Of a DNA stretch of 64,000 bases, positions 34,758 through 43,819 are shown piece after piece (positions within the stretch are counted from its first letter, which is position 1; every line of letters starts with the position of its first letter). Both the position numbers and the translations under genes were made by a program. A model generated the notes under the pieces. It saw nothing but the letters and a program-made list of their open reading frames with translations. It was not told where the DNA came from and made no database searches. Source of the stretch: Acidovorax_G lacteus (GTDB lineage: Bacteria; Pseudomonadota; Gammaproteobacteria; Burkholderiales; Burkholderiaceae_C); the NCBI RefSeq assembly GCF_039540375.1, contig NZ_BAABEX010000027.1, positions 1-64,000 of the forward strand. The letters run 5' to 3'.

Positions 34758-35945
34758 ATGTCCTTCATTGCAACGCCCCAGTCCATGCACTTTCCCGAGG
34801 TGCTGCCGCTGCAAAGCGGCGCGCAGCTGCGGGACTACCACCTGGCCTACGAAACCTACGGAACGCTCAACGCCGACCGCTCGAATGCGGTGCTGGTGTG
34901 CCATGCGCTCAATGCCTCGCACCACGTGGCGGGGGTGTACGAAGGGCAGCCCAAAAGCGAGGGATGGTGGGACAACATGATCGGCCCGGGTAAGCCCGTG
35001 GACACCGACCGCTTCTTCGTCATCGGCATCAACAACCTGGGCTCGTGCTTTGGCTCCACCGGGCCCATGCACCGCCACCCGGACACGGGCCGCACCTACG
35101 GGGCCGACTTTCCGGTGGTCACGGTGGAGGACTGGGTGAATGCCCAGGCGCGGCTGCTCGACCGCCTGGGCATCACGCAGCTGGCGGCGGTGCTGGGTGG
35201 CAGCCTGGGCGGCATGCAGGCGCTGAGCTGGACGCTGCAGTACCCCGAGCGCATGCGCCACGCCGTGGTGGTGGCCAGCGCCCCCAACCTCACGGCCGAA
35301 AACATTGCCTTCAATGAAGTGGCGCGCCGCGCCATCGTGACCGACCCCGACTTCCACGGCGGCCACTTTTACGAGCACGGCGTGGTGCCCAAGCGCGGCC
35401 TGCGCATCGCCCGCATGATCGGCCACATCACCTACCTGAGTGACGACGTGATGAACGAGAAGTTCGGGCGCCAGCTGCGCAGCCGGGTGCTCGACGCCGC
35501 TCAACCCTTTGCGGGCAGCAGTGGCGACGCCCCCGCGCCCAGTGCCGAGGGCTACCGCTACAGCACGCAGGACATCGAATTCCAGATCGAGAGCTACCTG
35601 CGCTACCAGGGTGACAAGTTCAGCGAATACTTCGACGCCAACACCTACCTGCTGATCACGCGCGCGCTCGACTACTTCGACCCCGCACGCCGCCACGGCG
35701 GCCAGCTCACCCGGGCGCTGGCCCAGGCGCAGGCGCGTTTTCTGCTCGTGAGCTTCACCACCGACTGGCGCTTTTCGCCCCAGCGCAGCCGCGAGATCGT
35801 GAAGGCGCTGCTCGACAACCGCCGCAGCGTGAGCTATGCCGAGATCGACGCGCCGCACGGCCACGACGCCTTCCTGCTCGACGACCCGCGCTACATGCAG
35901 GTGATGCGCGCCTACTTCCAACGCATTGCCCAGGAGTTCGCATGA
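34758..35945 (+). CDS. metX: Homoserine O-acyltransferase (MetX type)
   Basis: A 395-residue alpha/beta-hydrolase-fold enzyme that acylates homoserine (acetyl or succinyl) in methionine synthesis. The nucleophile is the Ser in GGSLGGMQALSW; the catalytic His lies in APHGHDAFLLD near the C-terminus. NNLGSCFGSTGP and HALNASHHVAGVY are family signatures. I cannot decide the acyl donor from what I see; betaproteobacterial MetX proteins include succinyltransferases. The start at 34758 gives MSFIATPQSMHF. Control by the SAM-II riboswitch and terminator is expected. metW overlaps its stop. Confidence 0.95.
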   Translation: MSFIATPQSMHFPEVLPLQSGAQLRDYHLAYETYGTLNADRSNAVLVCHALNASHHVAGVYEGQPKSEGWWDNMIGPGKPVDTDRFFVIGINNLGSCFGSTGPMHRHPDTGRTYGADFPVVTVEDWVNAQARLLDRLGITQLAAVLGGSLGGMQALSWTLQYPERMRHAVVVASAPNLTAENIAFNEVARRAIVTDPDFHGGHFYEHGVVPKRGLRIARMIGHITYLSDDVMNEKFGRQLRSRVLDAAQPFAGSSGDAPAPSAEGYRYSTQDIEFQIESYLRYQGDKFSEYFDANTYLLITRALDYFDPARRHGGQLTRALAQAQARFLLVSFTTDWRFSPQRSREIVKALLDNRRSVSYAEIDAPHGHDAFLLDDPRYMQVMRAYFQRIAQEFA

Positions 35946-36526
35946 CCGACCGTTTTGCCATGCAAGCGATTGCCCGCCTAGTGCCCCCGGGCTCGCGCGT
36001 GCTCGACCTGGGCTGCGGCGACGGCGCGCTGCTCGACCACTTGCAGCGCGAGCGCGGCTGCACCGGCTACGGCGTGGAGATTGCCGACGCCAACGTGCTG
36101 GCCTGCGTGCAGCGGGGCGTGCAGGTGCTGCAGCTCAACCTCGACGAAGGCCTGGCCATGTTCGAGGACAACTCCTTTGACGTGGTGCTGCAGATCGACA
36201 CCCTGCAACACCTGCGCAACGCCGAGGTGATGCTGCGCGAGACCGCCCGCGTGGGCCGCACCGGCATCGTGGCCTTCCCCAATTTTGCGCACTGGCCCAA
36301 TCGGCTGTCGGTGCTGCGCGGGCGCATGCCCGTCACGCGCCGCCTGCCCTACCAGTGGTACGACACGCCCAACATCCGCGTGGGCACCTTCAAGGATTTC
36401 GAGGTGCTGGCCACCAAGAACAGCCTGCGCATCCTCGATGCCTTTGGCCTCGAAGGCGGGCAGGCCGTGCGCTGGCTGCCCAACGCGCGCGCGGGCACGG
36501 CGGTGTTCCACTTCGAGCGAGCCTGA
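35942..36526 (+). CDS. metW: Methionine biosynthesis protein MetW
   Basis: A 194-residue methyltransferase-fold protein with SAM-binding VLDLGCGDGALLDHL (residues about 20-34) and the family text FPNFAHWPNRLSVLRGRMPVT (positions about 111-131). It begins inside the metX stop (ATGA), a coupling nearly universal for metX-metW. MetW forms a complex with MetX and supports its activity in several proteobacteria. Confidence 0.95.
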   Translation: MTDRFAMQAIARLVPPGSRVLDLGCGDGALLDHLQRERGCTGYGVEIADANVLACVQRGVQVLQLNLDEGLAMFEDNSFDVVLQIDTLQHLRNAEVMLRETARVGRTGIVAFPNFAHWPNRLSVLRGRMPVTRRLPYQWYDTPNIRVGTFKDFEVLATKNSLRILDAFGLEGGQAVRWLPNARAGTAVFHFERA

Positions 36527-36631
36527 GCTGCAGGCACCCCAGCGGCACAACGGCACAGCGGGCCGCCATGCGGGCGTCATGCGCGTGGCGTATCGTCCCC
36601 ACTCTTGTGGACCTTGCACCAGGAGCCTGCC

Positions 36632-37843
36632 ATGACCCCGTCCATTCCAACGCAACCCGGCCCCAGCGCTGAACACGCCCGCGGCCTGCCGCGCCGCCAC
36701 TGCCTCGCGGCCCTGGCCGGCGGCTGGTGGCTGGCCGGTTGCGCCCAGCCGGCGGCCGCGCCCTCGCCTGGCGCTCAGCCCGCACCCGCGTGGCCGCCCC
36801 GGCCCACGGTGATCGCGCACCGAGGCGCATCGGCCCTGCGGCCCGAACACACGCTGGCCGCCTACCAGAAGGCCATCGACGATGGGGCCGACATCATCGA
36901 GCCCGACCTGGTTATCACCCGCGACGGCGTGCTCGTGGCCCGGCACGAGAACGCCATCGCCATCGTCGGGCCCGACGGCGCGATCAAGGAAGCCACCACC
37001 GACGTGGCTGAGCGCCCCGAGTTCGCGGCGCGCAAGACCACCAAGCGCATCGACGGGCAGAGCATCACCGGCTGGTTCACCGAAGACTTCACGCTGGCCG
37101 AACTCAAGACCCTGCGGGCGCGCGAGCGCATTCCTGCGCAGCGCCCCGCCAACGTGGCCTACAACGGCCAGTTCGAGGTGCCCACGCTGGACGAGGTGAT
37201 CGCGCTGGCGCAGGCCGAGGGCCGCCGCCGGGGCCGCACCATTGGCATCTACCCCGAAACCAAGCACCCGAGCTACTTCCAGTCGATTGGCCTGCCGCTG
37301 GAGCCCGCGCTGCTGTCAGTGCTGGAGCGCAGCGGCTGGAACCACCGCGACGCGCCGGTGTTCATCCAGTCGTTTGAAGTGGCCAACCTGCAGGACCTGC
37401 GCCCGCGCACCCGCGTGCGCCTGGTGCAACTGGTGGCGGCCACCGGCCGCCCGTACGACTTTGTGGCCCGCGGCGCGGCCGAGACGCGCGGCTACGCCGA
37501 CCTGATCACCCCCGAAGGCCTGCGCGAGGTGGCCCGCTACGCCGACGGCCTGGGCCCGCACAAATCGCTGGTGCTGCCCGTGCAGGGCGGCGCGCTGGGC
37601 ACGCCCACGGCGCTGGTGGGCCATGCCCATGCCGCGGGCCTGGCCGTGCATGTGTGGACGCTGCGGCCCGAAAACGCCTTTTTGCCCGCCGCTTTGCGCG
37701 CGGCACCGGCCACTGACGGCACACGCCGGGGCGACGCCGAGGCCGAGGCGCTGGCCTTTCTGCGCGCCGGGGTGGACGGCTTCTTCACCGACGACCCGGC
37801 CAGCGGCCGCGCTGCCGTGCAGGCCTGGGCCGCGCGGCGCTGA
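36632..37843 (+). CDS. Glycerophosphodiester phosphodiesterase, lipoprotein
   Basis: A 403-residue GlpQ-type enzyme hydrolysing glycerophosphodiesters to glycerol 3-phosphate and an alcohol. The N-terminus ends in a lipobox (LAGC) after a twin-Arg-like RRHCLAALAG stretch, so it is probably an outer- or inner-membrane lipoprotein. The catalytic TIM barrel starts VIAHRGASALRPEHTLAAY, with the metal ligands in IIEPDLVITRDGVLVARHE. AGGAG precedes the ATG. The gene appears monocistronic. Confidence 0.92.
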   Translation: MTPSIPTQPGPSAEHARGLPRRHCLAALAGGWWLAGCAQPAAAPSPGAQPAPAWPPRPTVIAHRGASALRPEHTLAAYQKAIDDGADIIEPDLVITRDGVLVARHENAIAIVGPDGAIKEATTDVAERPEFAARKTTKRIDGQSITGWFTEDFTLAELKTLRARERIPAQRPANVAYNGQFEVPTLDEVIALAQAEGRRRGRTIGIYPETKHPSYFQSIGLPLEPALLSVLERSGWNHRDAPVFIQSFEVANLQDLRPRTRVRLVQLVAATGRPYDFVARGAAETRGYADLITPEGLREVARYADGLGPHKSLVLPVQGGALGTPTALVGHAHAAGLAVHVWTLRPENAFLPAALRAAPATDGTRRGDAEAEALAFLRAGVDGFFTDDPASGRAAVQAWAARR

Positions 37844-37872
37844 ACCGAAGTCGACAACCCAGCGCGGCCGGT

Positions 37873-38514
37873 TCATCGTGGCTTCGGAGGCGTGCGGGCT
37901 GCGGCCTCGCCCCAGCCACGCGCCTGCGCCACCCAGGCGGCGCGCTGGGCGTCGCTGGCGCTGCGCACCGGCCCCAGGCTGCGGATGCGCACCGGGCGGA
38001 TGCCGCAGAACTCCAGGATCGCGCGCCGCATCTGCTGGTGCCCGGGCGCACGCGTGAACCAGCGGAAGTACCAGGGCGGCGAATCCATGGTCACCAGCAG
38101 TTCGGCGCTGCGGCCGCTCAGCAGCCGGTCCCACATCGGGGAATCCTGGCGGTACTTGAAGGCGTAGCCGGGCAGGAACACGCGGTCGATGAAGCCCTTG
38201 AGCAGGGCCGGCATCGCGCCCCACCAGATCGGATAGACGAACACCAGGTGCGTGGCCCAGGTGATGTCGGCCTGCGCGCGCTGCAGATCGGGCTCCAGCG
38301 GCTGCGCGCCCCGGTAGCCGGCGTGCAGCAGCGGGTCGAATTGCAGCGTGCCCAGCGCCAGCGTGCGCACGGCGGCGCCGCCCACCTCGGCCCCCGCGGC
38401 ATAGGCTTGGGCGAGGCCCGCGCACAGGCTGCGCGCATCGGGATGCCCCAGCACCACGAGGATGCGTGTGGGGGGCTGTGTGCTGGGTTCTGCAGGGCTG
38501 GAGGTGTCGGTCAT
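37873..38514 (-). CDS. Flavodoxin-fold NAD(P)H quinone oxidoreductase (KefF/NQO1-like)
   Basis: A 213-residue flavoprotein. RILVVLGHPDARSLCAGLA is the FMN/FAD phosphate-binding strand-loop, and THLVFVYPIWWGAMPALLKGF is the second family signature. WFTRAPGHQQMRR lies near the C-terminal part. Members reduce quinones or act as KefC ancillary subunits; the KefB/C-like gene here is 10 kb away, so a link is only a possibility. The start at 38514 removes a non-conserved extension. The MerR gene 130 bp upstream reads in the same direction. Confidence 0.85.
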   Translation of the reverse strand: MTDTSSPAEPSTQPPTRILVVLGHPDARSLCAGLAQAYAAGAEVGGAAVRTLALGTLQFDPLLHAGYRGAQPLEPDLQRAQADITWATHLVFVYPIWWGAMPALLKGFIDRVFLPGYAFKYRQDSPMWDRLLSGRSAELLVTMDSPPWYFRWFTRAPGHQQMRRAILEFCGIRPVRIRSLGPVRSASDAQRAAWVAQARGWGEAAARTPPKPR

Positions 38515-38644
38515 GGCAGTGCGAGCAGTGGCAATGCCGCCATGCTGCGTCTGACCCATGGGGCAGAGTCAAGCGCGATCGTCAAACCCCGTGCACACCG
38601 CGGCGTGGGCGGCTGCGGCCCAGGGCCCTGAGTCCGGTGCAGGC

Positions 38645-39037
38645 TCAGGCGGGTGCGCAGTCCAGCGCCAGGGGGCGCTTGCCGGTGGGGTCGGCCTCAG
38701 GGCAGTGCAGCAGCGCGTGTTCGAGCGCGGCCAGCGCATCGTCCTGCGCCCGCAGGCGCTGCAGCTCGCGTTGCACCTGGGCGCGCCGCGCCTGCAGCAG
38801 CGCGGCGGCCTGGGCCAGCGCATCGGCCCCGGTGTGTTGGGGCAGGCGGGCCAGGTCGGCCATGCGCAGGCCCAGCGCCAGGGCCTGGCGCACCAGCCGC
38901 ACCTGGGCTGCATGGCCTGCGTGGTAGTGCCGGTAGCGCCCGCGGCGCGGCACCGGGCCGAGCAGGCCGCGGGCCTCGTACAGGCGCAGTGCGCGCGGGG
39001 TGGTGCGGGTGAGCCGGGCGAGTTCACCGATTTGCAT
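38645..39037 (-). CDS. MerR family transcriptional regulator
   Basis: A 130-residue regulator starting MQIGELARLTRTTPRALRLYEARGLL, the MerR winged helix-turn-helix (positions 1-26). A dimerisation coiled coil follows (ALAQAAALLQARRAQVQREL). There are few cysteines in the effector region, so a metal sensor of the MerR/CueR kind is unlikely. I start at 39037; an ATG six codons upstream (39055) lies within a palindromic repeat. The flavoprotein gene downstream is a plausible target. Confidence 0.88.
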   Translation of the reverse strand: MQIGELARLTRTTPRALRLYEARGLLGPVPRRGRYRHYHAGHAAQVRLVRQALALGLRMADLARLPQHTGADALAQAAALLQARRAQVQRELQRLRAQDDALAALEHALLHCPEADPTGKRPLALDCAPA

Positions 39038-39038
39038 G

Positions 39039-39095
39039 ATTGCTATATCTTTCATAGCTGCTCGTGCTTGTTTCGTAAGCACAAGCGGCCGATTT
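39039..39095 (+). repeat. Palindromic interspersed element, copy 4
   Basis: ATTGCTATATCTTTCATAGC, then the arms GCTCGTGCTT and AAGCACAAGC around a seven-base loop, and a GGCCGATTT edge. The element begins one base upstream of the MerR ATG on the opposite strand, so the whole leader of that gene is repeat sequence. Confidence 0.9.
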
Positions 39096-39187
39096 GACTT
39101 ATGGTTCTGGCGGCGCTGCCGGGCGCGGGCCTCGGCGGCGCTTCGCGGTACGCTCGGGGCCTGCCGTGTTCGCCTGTCCTTGCTGCC

Positions 39188-40003
39188 ATGCCCCAGTTTG
39201 CCGCCAACCTGAGCCTGATGTACACCGAGCTGCCCTTCCTCGACCGTTTTGCGGCCGCGGCGGAGGACGGCTTCACGGCCGTGGAATACCTGTTTCCCTA
39301 TGCGTGGGACGCGCGCACGCTGCGCGCGCGCCTGCAGGCCCACGGGCTGCAGCAAGTGCTCTTCAACGCCCCGCCCGCGGGCCTGGGCCGCGCGGCCATG
39401 GCCGCTGCGTGGGACCAGGGCGAGCGCGGCACCGCGGCCCTGCCCGGGCGGCAGGCCGAATTCCGCGCCGGGGTGCTGCAGGCGCTGGAAGATGCCGAGG
39501 TGCTCGACTGCCCCCGCATCCATGTGCTGTCGGGCATCGTGCCGCCGGGCGTGGAGCGCGAATCGCTCAAGGGCCTGTGCGTGGAGAACCTGCAGTGGGC
39601 TGCCGAGCAGGCCGGCCGCGCGGGCCGCACGCTGCTGATCGAGCCCATCAACCTGCGCGACATGCCGCGCTACTTCCTCAACCGGCAAGACCACGCGCAC
39701 GAACTGCTCGACGCCGTGGACAGCCCCCACCTGAAGGTGCAGATGGATCTGTACCACTGCCAGATCGTCGAAGGCGACGTGGCCACCAAGCTGCGCCGCT
39801 ACCTGCCCACGGGCCGCGTGGCGCACATCCAGGTGGCCAGCGTTCCCGAGCGCCAAGAGCCCGACCGCGGCGAGCTGCACTACTCCTACCTGTTCGAGCT
39901 GATCGACCAGCTGGGCTGGCAGGGCTGGATCGGCTGCGAATACCGCCCGGCCGCGGGCACGCGCGCCGGGCTGGGCTGGCGCGCGCCCTGGCTGCCGGGC
40001 TGA
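39188..40003 (+). CDS. hyi: Hydroxypyruvate isomerase family protein
   Basis: A 271-residue TIM-barrel sugar isomerase that should interconvert hydroxypyruvate and tartronate semialdehyde, or act on 2-oxo-tetronate (OtnI-like). PQFAANLSLMYTELPFLDRF starts the barrel. The metal ligands are in LLIEPINLRDMP, MDLYHCQIVEGD and IGCEYRP. The start at 39188 gives the family-standard MPQFAANLSLMY. It stands alone between a MerR gene and a chemoreceptor; no glyoxylate-pathway neighbours are visible. Confidence 0.88.
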   Translation: MPQFAANLSLMYTELPFLDRFAAAAEDGFTAVEYLFPYAWDARTLRARLQAHGLQQVLFNAPPAGLGRAAMAAAWDQGERGTAALPGRQAEFRAGVLQALEDAEVLDCPRIHVLSGIVPPGVERESLKGLCVENLQWAAEQAGRAGRTLLIEPINLRDMPRYFLNRQDHAHELLDAVDSPHLKVQMDLYHCQIVEGDVATKLRRYLPTGRVAHIQVASVPERQEPDRGELHYSYLFELIDQLGWQGWIGCEYRPAAGTRAGLGWRAPWLPG

Positions 40004-40162
40004 CGCGCGTGCGCCCCGGCCGCCCCGGGGTTACGCAGCATTGCGTAAGGGAATGCGTGGATGGCTGGCACGGACGCCGGGCGTAGAGTGGGCCGAGCCC
40101 GACGCGCCGCGCGCAGACGCCGCCGCGGGCTGCCCCGCCACGCACCCTGAGGAGACTCCACC

Positions 40163-42163
40163 ATGCCCGCTGCCACCCCCACATCCCAACGTTCGGTGGC
40201 CCGGCAGGTCACGCTGGCGGCCCTGGCCCTGGTGGCGGCCGTGCTCGTGCTGGTGGGCCTGGCGATTGCGGTGCTGACCGAGCGCAGCACGCGCGCCCAG
40301 GTGGTGGCCAGCGTGGGCAACACCGCGCAGACGCTGGCGCAGGCCGTGGACGCGGCCGATGCCGCCAACCGCGAGCTGGTGCAGCTCACCATGAAGGGCT
40401 TCCAGCGCTACTTCGAGGCCACCATGCAGCTCGACGAGGCCGCGGGCGAGCTGCGCAGCTACGGCGCGCTGGTCAATGGCGACTACGGCTCGGTCGACAA
40501 GTTCGCGGCCGAAACCGGCGGCGTGGCCACGGTGTTTGCGCGCAAGGGCGAAGACTTCATCCGCGTGACCACCTCAGTCAAAAACGCGCAGGGCGAGCGC
40601 GAACAAGGCACGCCGCTCGACCGCGCCAGCCCCGCCTATGCCCAGCTCAGCCGCGGTGAACCCTACATCGGCCGCACGCGCGTGCAGGGCAAGCCTTACA
40701 TGGGCTACTACCTGCCCACGCGCGACGCCGCGGGCAAGGTGGTGGCCGTGCTGTTCATTGGCAACGACATCGGCCTCTTCGACAGCATGCTGGAGCGCCA
40801 GGTCAACGAAACGCGCTTTTTTGGCAGCGGCGGCGCCTATGCGATTGCGCCCGGTGCCGCGTGGGACCAGGCCGTGTTTTTGGCCCACCCGCAGGCCCGC
40901 GGCAAGAAAGTGCTCGACGCCTACCCGCAGGCCAGGCCCTTCCTCGAGGCACTGGCTGCGGCCGAGGGGGGCTTTGTGCGCGACGCCATGCCGCTGCTGC
41001 AGCCCGCGGGCACCGACGCCTGGGCGCTGGTGCGCAAGACCCAGGCCGACGGCTGGTGGGTGGTGGCCGAGGTGCCCGACGACCAGGCCATGGCCGGCCA
41101 GCGCCGCGTGACCTGGGCGGTTTGGGCGCTCATGGCGCTGGCCGTGGGGCTGCTGGGCGTGGGCCTGCTCTTCATGGTGCGCCGCGGCGTGAGCCAACCG
41201 CTGCGCGAACTCACGCAGGCCATTACCCGGGTGGCCCAGGGCGACCTGACCGAAGGCTTTGCCACCACGCGGCGCGACGAGATCGGTGCCCTGGTCAGCG
41301 AGGTCGAGGGCATGCGCCAGCGCTACGTGCAGATGTTGCAGCAGGTGCGCACCGCGGTGGACAGCATCACCACCGCCAGCGCCGAGATCGCCAGTGGCAA
41401 CCAGGACCTGTCGGCCCGCACCGAAAACACCGCCAGCAGCCTGGCCGAAACCGCGCAGAGCGTGGACCAGCTCACCGCCACCGTGCGGCAGTCGGCCGAT
41501 GCTGCCCGCCAGGCCAACCAGCTTGCGGGTTCGGCGGCCGAGGTGGCGCAGCGCGGTGGCCGTGTGGTGGGTGACGTGGTCACCACCATGGGCGAGATCA
41601 ACCAAAGCTCGCGCCGCATTGCCGACATCATCGGCGTGATCGACGGCATCGCCTTCCAGACCAACATCCTGGCGCTGAACGCCGCCGTGGAAGCCGCGCG
41701 GGCTGGCGAGCAGGGCCGCGGCTTTGCCGTGGTGGCCGGCGAGGTGCGCAGCCTGGCCCAGCGCAGCGCCGAGGCTGCGCGCGAAATCAAACAGCTCATC
41801 CAGACCTCGGTCGAACGCGTGGAGTCCGGAGCCGAACTCGTGAGCCATGCCGGGGCCACCATGCAGGAGATCGTGGGCTCGGTGCAGCGCGTGGGCGACA
41901 TCATTGGCGAGATCACCGCCGCGTCGTCCGAGCAGTCCGACGGCATCGGCCAGGTCAACACCGCCGTCAACCAGCTCGACCAGATGACCCAGCAGAACGC
42001 CGCGCTGGTGGAGCAAAGCGCCGCCGCCGCCCAAAGCCTGCGCGAGCAGGCCACGCGGCTGGCCACGGCCGTGCAGGTGTTCCGCCTGCCCGTGGGCAGC
42101 GCCACCGCAGCAGCCCTGCCCACCGGGCCTGCACCGGCGGCCCTGGTTGCGCCGCACGGCTGA
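40163..42163 (+). CDS. Methyl-accepting chemotaxis protein with Cache-type periplasmic domain
   Basis: A 666-residue chemoreceptor. A membrane helix lies at about 18-40, the periplasmic sensor at about 40-310 is of the Cache3-Cache2 type (TRVQGKPYMGYYLPTRDAAG), and a second helix lies at 313-336. HAMP follows (SQPLRELTQAITRVAQGDL), then the cytoplasmic signalling hairpin, whose tip IDGIAFQTNILALNAAVEAA is invariant. There is no C-terminal NWETF-type pentapeptide, so adaptation enzymes would reach it through other receptors. Ligand unknown; related sensors bind small organic acids. Confidence 0.92.
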   Translation: MPAATPTSQRSVARQVTLAALALVAAVLVLVGLAIAVLTERSTRAQVVASVGNTAQTLAQAVDAADAANRELVQLTMKGFQRYFEATMQLDEAAGELRSYGALVNGDYGSVDKFAAETGGVATVFARKGEDFIRVTTSVKNAQGEREQGTPLDRASPAYAQLSRGEPYIGRTRVQGKPYMGYYLPTRDAAGKVVAVLFIGNDIGLFDSMLERQVNETRFFGSGGAYAIAPGAAWDQAVFLAHPQARGKKVLDAYPQARPFLEALAAAEGGFVRDAMPLLQPAGTDAWALVRKTQADGWWVVAEVPDDQAMAGQRRVTWAVWALMALAVGLLGVGLLFMVRRGVSQPLRELTQAITRVAQGDLTEGFATTRRDEIGALVSEVEGMRQRYVQMLQQVRTAVDSITTASAEIASGNQDLSARTENTASSLAETAQSVDQLTATVRQSADAARQANQLAGSAAEVAQRGGRVVGDVVTTMGEINQSSRRIADIIGVIDGIAFQTNILALNAAVEAARAGEQGRGFAVVAGEVRSLAQRSAEAAREIKQLIQTSVERVESGAELVSHAGATMQEIVGSVQRVGDIIGEITAASSEQSDGIGQVNTAVNQLDQMTQQNAALVEQSAAAAQSLREQATRLATAVQVFRLPVGSATAAALPTGPAPAALVAPHG

Positions 42164-42296
42164 CACCGCCCCGTCACCAGGCCTGGGCCGCTGTCTGCGG
42201 TGTGCGCCGGGGCGCGCAGCCTGTGCTGGCATGCGGCCGCGCGTTGTGATGGAATGCTGCTTTTCCTTCGCCCACGACCGCGAGAAAGCTTCCTCC

Positions 42297-43799
42297 ATGA
42301 ACGCCCGTGTTCCTTCCTCCGCCCTTGATCCCGCCCTGGCCCTGCAGCGCGTCAGCCAGGCTTGGGACGAGGACCTGGTGCGCCAGCTCACCGACTACAT
42401 CGCCATCCCCGCCAAGTCGCCCATGTTCGCGGCCGACTGGGCCGAGCAGGGCCTGCTCGACACCGTGGTGCGCAACGCCGCCGCCTGGGTGGAGGCGCAG
42501 AAAGTGCCCGGCCTCACGCTCGAAGTGGTGCGCCTGCCCGGCCGCACGCCGGTGCTGTTCTTTGAAATCGAAGGCACGGCCCCGGGCGTGACGCAAAGCG
42601 TGCTCATGTACGGCCACCTCGACAAGCAGCCTGAATTTGCCGGCTGGCGCAGCGACCTCGGCCCCTGGACGCCCAAGTACGAAGACGGCAAGCTCTACGG
42701 CCGCGGCGGCGCCGACGATGGCTACGCCGTGTACGCCAGCGTGGCCGCCGTGCAGGAACTGAAGCGCCAGGGCGTGGCGCACCCGCGCATCGTGGGCCTG
42801 ATCGAAACCTGCGAAGAAAGCGGCTCCCGCGACCTGCTGCCCTACATCGACGCGCTGCGCACCCGCCTGGGCGACGTGGCCCTGGTCGTGTGCCTCGATT
42901 CGGGCGCGGGCAACTACGACCAGCTCTGGCTCACCACCAGCCTGCGCGGCATGGCCAGCGGCACGCTCAAGGTGCAGATCCTGACCGAAGGCATCCACTC
43001 GGGCGACGCCTCGGGCCTCGTGCCCTCGTCCTTCCGCATCATGCGCCAGGTGCTCGACCGCCTGGAAGACAGCAAAACCGGCCGCCTGCTGCCCGCCAGC
43101 TTCCATTGCGAAGTGCCCGCCGACCGCCTGGCCCAGGCCCAGGCCACGGCCGCCATCCTGGGCGACGAGGTGTACAAGCGCTTTCCCTGGGCGCACTACG
43201 ACTGCGGCGGCTCGACCACCTTCGCGCTGCCCACCACCACCGACCCGGTGCAGGCGCTGATCAACCGCACCTGGACGCCCACGCTCAGCGTGACTGGGGC
43301 CGAGGGCTTTCCGAGCCTGCAGGACGCGGGCAACGTGCTGCGCCCTTACACCGCCTTCAAGCTCAGCCTGCGCCTGCCCCCGCTGGTGGACGCCGCGCAG
43401 GCCGTGCAGGAGCTCAAGGCCCTGCTCGAAGACAACGCCCCCTACCAGGCGCGCGTGACCTTCGAGGCCGCCAGCGCCGCCACAGGCTGGAACGCCCCGG
43501 CCACTACGCCGTGGTTCGAGCGCGCGCTGCACGAGGCCTCGCAGGCGCACTTTGGCGCGCCCTGCGGCTACATCGGCCAGGGCGGCACGATTCCGCTCAT
43601 GAACATGCTGAGCGCGGGCTTCCCCAAAGCGCAAATGATGGTGTGCGGCGTGCTGGGCCCCAAGAGCAACGCCCACGGGCCCAACGAGTTCCTGCACGTG
43701 CCCTACGCCAAGCGGCTCACGGCCTCGGTGGCGCATGTGATCGCGGCCATGGCGCGCGACGCGGCTCCAGCTTCGGCTTCGGCCCCCGCCGCGGCCTGA
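42297..43799 (+). CDS. M20 family metallopeptidase (dipeptidase-like)
   Basis: A 500-residue zinc amidohydrolase. VLMYGHLDKQPEF carries the first metal ligand, YGRGGADDGYAVYAS the bridging Asp, and GLIETCEESGSRDL the catalytic and binding Glu residues. The lid domain follows, and the last ligand His is in GPNEFLHVPY. M20 enzymes of this size cleave dipeptides or acylated amino acids. There is no signal peptide. A hydrolase gene begins 20 bp after the stop and is probably cotranscribed. Confidence 0.92.
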   Translation: MNARVPSSALDPALALQRVSQAWDEDLVRQLTDYIAIPAKSPMFAADWAEQGLLDTVVRNAAAWVEAQKVPGLTLEVVRLPGRTPVLFFEIEGTAPGVTQSVLMYGHLDKQPEFAGWRSDLGPWTPKYEDGKLYGRGGADDGYAVYASVAAVQELKRQGVAHPRIVGLIETCEESGSRDLLPYIDALRTRLGDVALVVCLDSGAGNYDQLWLTTSLRGMASGTLKVQILTEGIHSGDASGLVPSSFRIMRQVLDRLEDSKTGRLLPASFHCEVPADRLAQAQATAAILGDEVYKRFPWAHYDCGGSTTFALPTTTDPVQALINRTWTPTLSVTGAEGFPSLQDAGNVLRPYTAFKLSLRLPPLVDAAQAVQELKALLEDNAPYQARVTFEAASAATGWNAPATTPWFERALHEASQAHFGAPCGYIGQGGTIPLMNMLSAGFPKAQMMVCGVLGPKSNAHGPNEFLHVPYAKRLTASVAHVIAAMARDAAPASASAPAAA

Positions 43800-43819
43800 G
43801 CGGGCGCAGGACGCATGCC

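Noticed and set aside
39038..39055. An upstream MerR start giving MKDIAIMQIG
   Set aside because: The extra codons come from the repeat, and MerR proteins typically begin at MQIGELA.
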